Below are positions 5,476-6,157 of a DNA stretch of 6,157 bases, one piece after another; the stretch's first letter is position 1, and each line of letters starts with the position of its first letter. This DNA comes from Acidobacteriota bacterium. GTDB lineage: Bacteria > Acidobacteriota > Terriglobia > Terriglobales > Acidobacteriaceae. The notes under the pieces are model-generated. The model did not search any database and was not told where the DNA came from. It saw nothing but the letters and a program-made list of their open reading frames with translations. Position numbers and translations under genes: made by a program. The stretch is from positions 1-6,157 of the forward strand of contig QIAI01000054.1 of the NCBI GenBank assembly GCA_003224995.1. The letters are read 5' to 3'.

Positions 5476-6157
5476 ATGCTTCGCTACTTCACTGCGGGGG
5501 AGTCTCATGGGGAAGGTCTGGTCGCCTTCCTCTCCGGCCTGCCCGCGGGGTTGACCGTAGACCAGGCGTTCCTGAACCGCGAATTGTGGCGCCGGCAACA
5601 GGGCTTCGGTCGCGGTGGACGAATGAAGATCGAAACCGACCAGGTCCACATTCTCTCGGGCGTGCGCAACGGTGCAACCATAGGGTCGCCGATCGCTATT
5701 TTGCTTGATAACAAGGATTGGAAGAACTGGCAGGAATCGCTTCCGGTGGAAGAGGGGGATGCCGCCAAACATAAGCGGGTGGCCTCGCCGCGCCCCGGGC
5801 ACGCCGATCTGGCGGGGGCGCTGAAGTACAATTTCCCCGAAGCACGCTATGTGCTGGAACGTGCTTCGGCGCGCGAATCAGCTGCGCGCGTCGCCGTTGG
5901 CGGCCTGGCCAAGCTGCTCCTTCGTGAACTTGGGATCGAAGTGCTTAGTCATGTAGTGGCTGTGGGTGGCGCAGCGCTAAAAAAAGATATTTCCTGGGAA
6001 CAGATTCGCGAGCTCTCGGAACTCACTGAAGTTCTGCTGAATTGCGCCGACCCCGCCGCCGAGCAACTGATGAAGGAAGAAGTGGATAAGGTTCTGCGAA
6101 CCGGAGACTCCGTTGGCGGCATTTTTGAAGTGGTCGCGCATAATGTTCCGCCCGGCC
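5476..6157 (+). CDS. aroC: Chorismate synthase (5' 227 codons; 3' end outside window)
   Basis: Catalyses the last step of the shikimate pathway, converting 5-enolpyruvylshikimate 3-phosphate to chorismate with reduced FMN; a cytoplasmic homotetramer in known cases. The start is fixed by the family N-terminus MLRYFTAGESHGEGLVAFLS, whose GESHG (residues 8-12) contains the catalytic histidine (His11). Then follow the RRQQGFGRGGRMKIE phosphate/FMN-binding region (about 41-55), GATIGSPIAILLDNKDWKNW (about 68-87), SPRPGHADLAGALKY (about 103-117), VLERASARESAARVA (about 124-138) and GDSVGGIFEVVAHNVPPG at the window edge. The frame is intact, and the visible part is about two thirds of the usual 360-390 residues. 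No ribosome site precedes the ATG; the -10-like TACAAT ends nine bases before it. It lies 84 bases after the tdh remnant, and its own promoter suggests separate transcription. Confidence 0.97.
   Translation, partial: MLRYFTAGESHGEGLVAFLSGLPAGLTVDQAFLNRELWRRQQGFGRGGRMKIETDQVHILSGVRNGATIGSPIAILLDNKDWKNWQESLPVEEGDAAKHKRVASPRPGHADLAGALKYNFPEARYVLERASARESAARVAVGGLAKLLLRELGIEVLSHVVAVGGAALKKDISWEQIRELSELTEVLLNCADPAAEQLMKEEVDKVLRTGDSVGGIFEVVAHNVPPG

Overview
The window looks like a chromosomal segment of a GC-rich soil or environmental bacterium. An acidobacterium (class Terriglobia) is the best guess. This rests on the style of the proteins (a short MerR regulator reading LPAYVLRFWETEFPQLKP, a DUF1572-type DinB protein, a threonine dehydrogenase and an AroC of that flavour), on a tiny lysine-rich MATKKK peptide, and on GC-rich interspersed repeats carrying TTCGCTTCG and GATGACAA. 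It is an inference from memory of families, not a search result.

Left half (about 1-1820) reads leftward. From right to left it holds a compact unit (perfect TTGACA -35 box, a possible 26-residue ORF, a 14-residue peptide with GGAGG Shine-Dalgarno, a strong intrinsic terminator), a roughly 330-base stretch without a convincing gene but with a near-perfect dyad, a cysteine-rich predicted membrane protein with a GAGGAG ribosome site, a MerR-family regulator, and a dimeric alpha/beta-barrel (ABM/cyclase-like) protein that runs off the left edge.

The divergent zone (about 1820-2042) carries three diverged ~40-bp tandem repeats. An open frame runs through them into the next gene, but the true start of that gene lies after them.

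Right half (2043-6157) reads rightward: a HyuB-type hydantoinase/oxoprolinase B subunit without a visible HyuA partner, a DUF1572/DinB-like protein, a threonine 3-dehydrogenase (tdh) broken by two internal deletions that each shift the frame, a seven-base tandem repeat, and the first two thirds of chorismate synthase (aroC), which seems to have a -10 box placed so close to the ATG that its mRNA would be nearly leaderless.

The genes do not form one pathway. The points most worth a second look are the lysine-rich micropeptide unit, the doubly deleted tdh, the cysteine-rich membrane protein next to the MerR gene, and the apparently leaderless aroC. I do not see a CRISPR array, transposase, rRNA or tRNA, and no clear new defence or mobile system.
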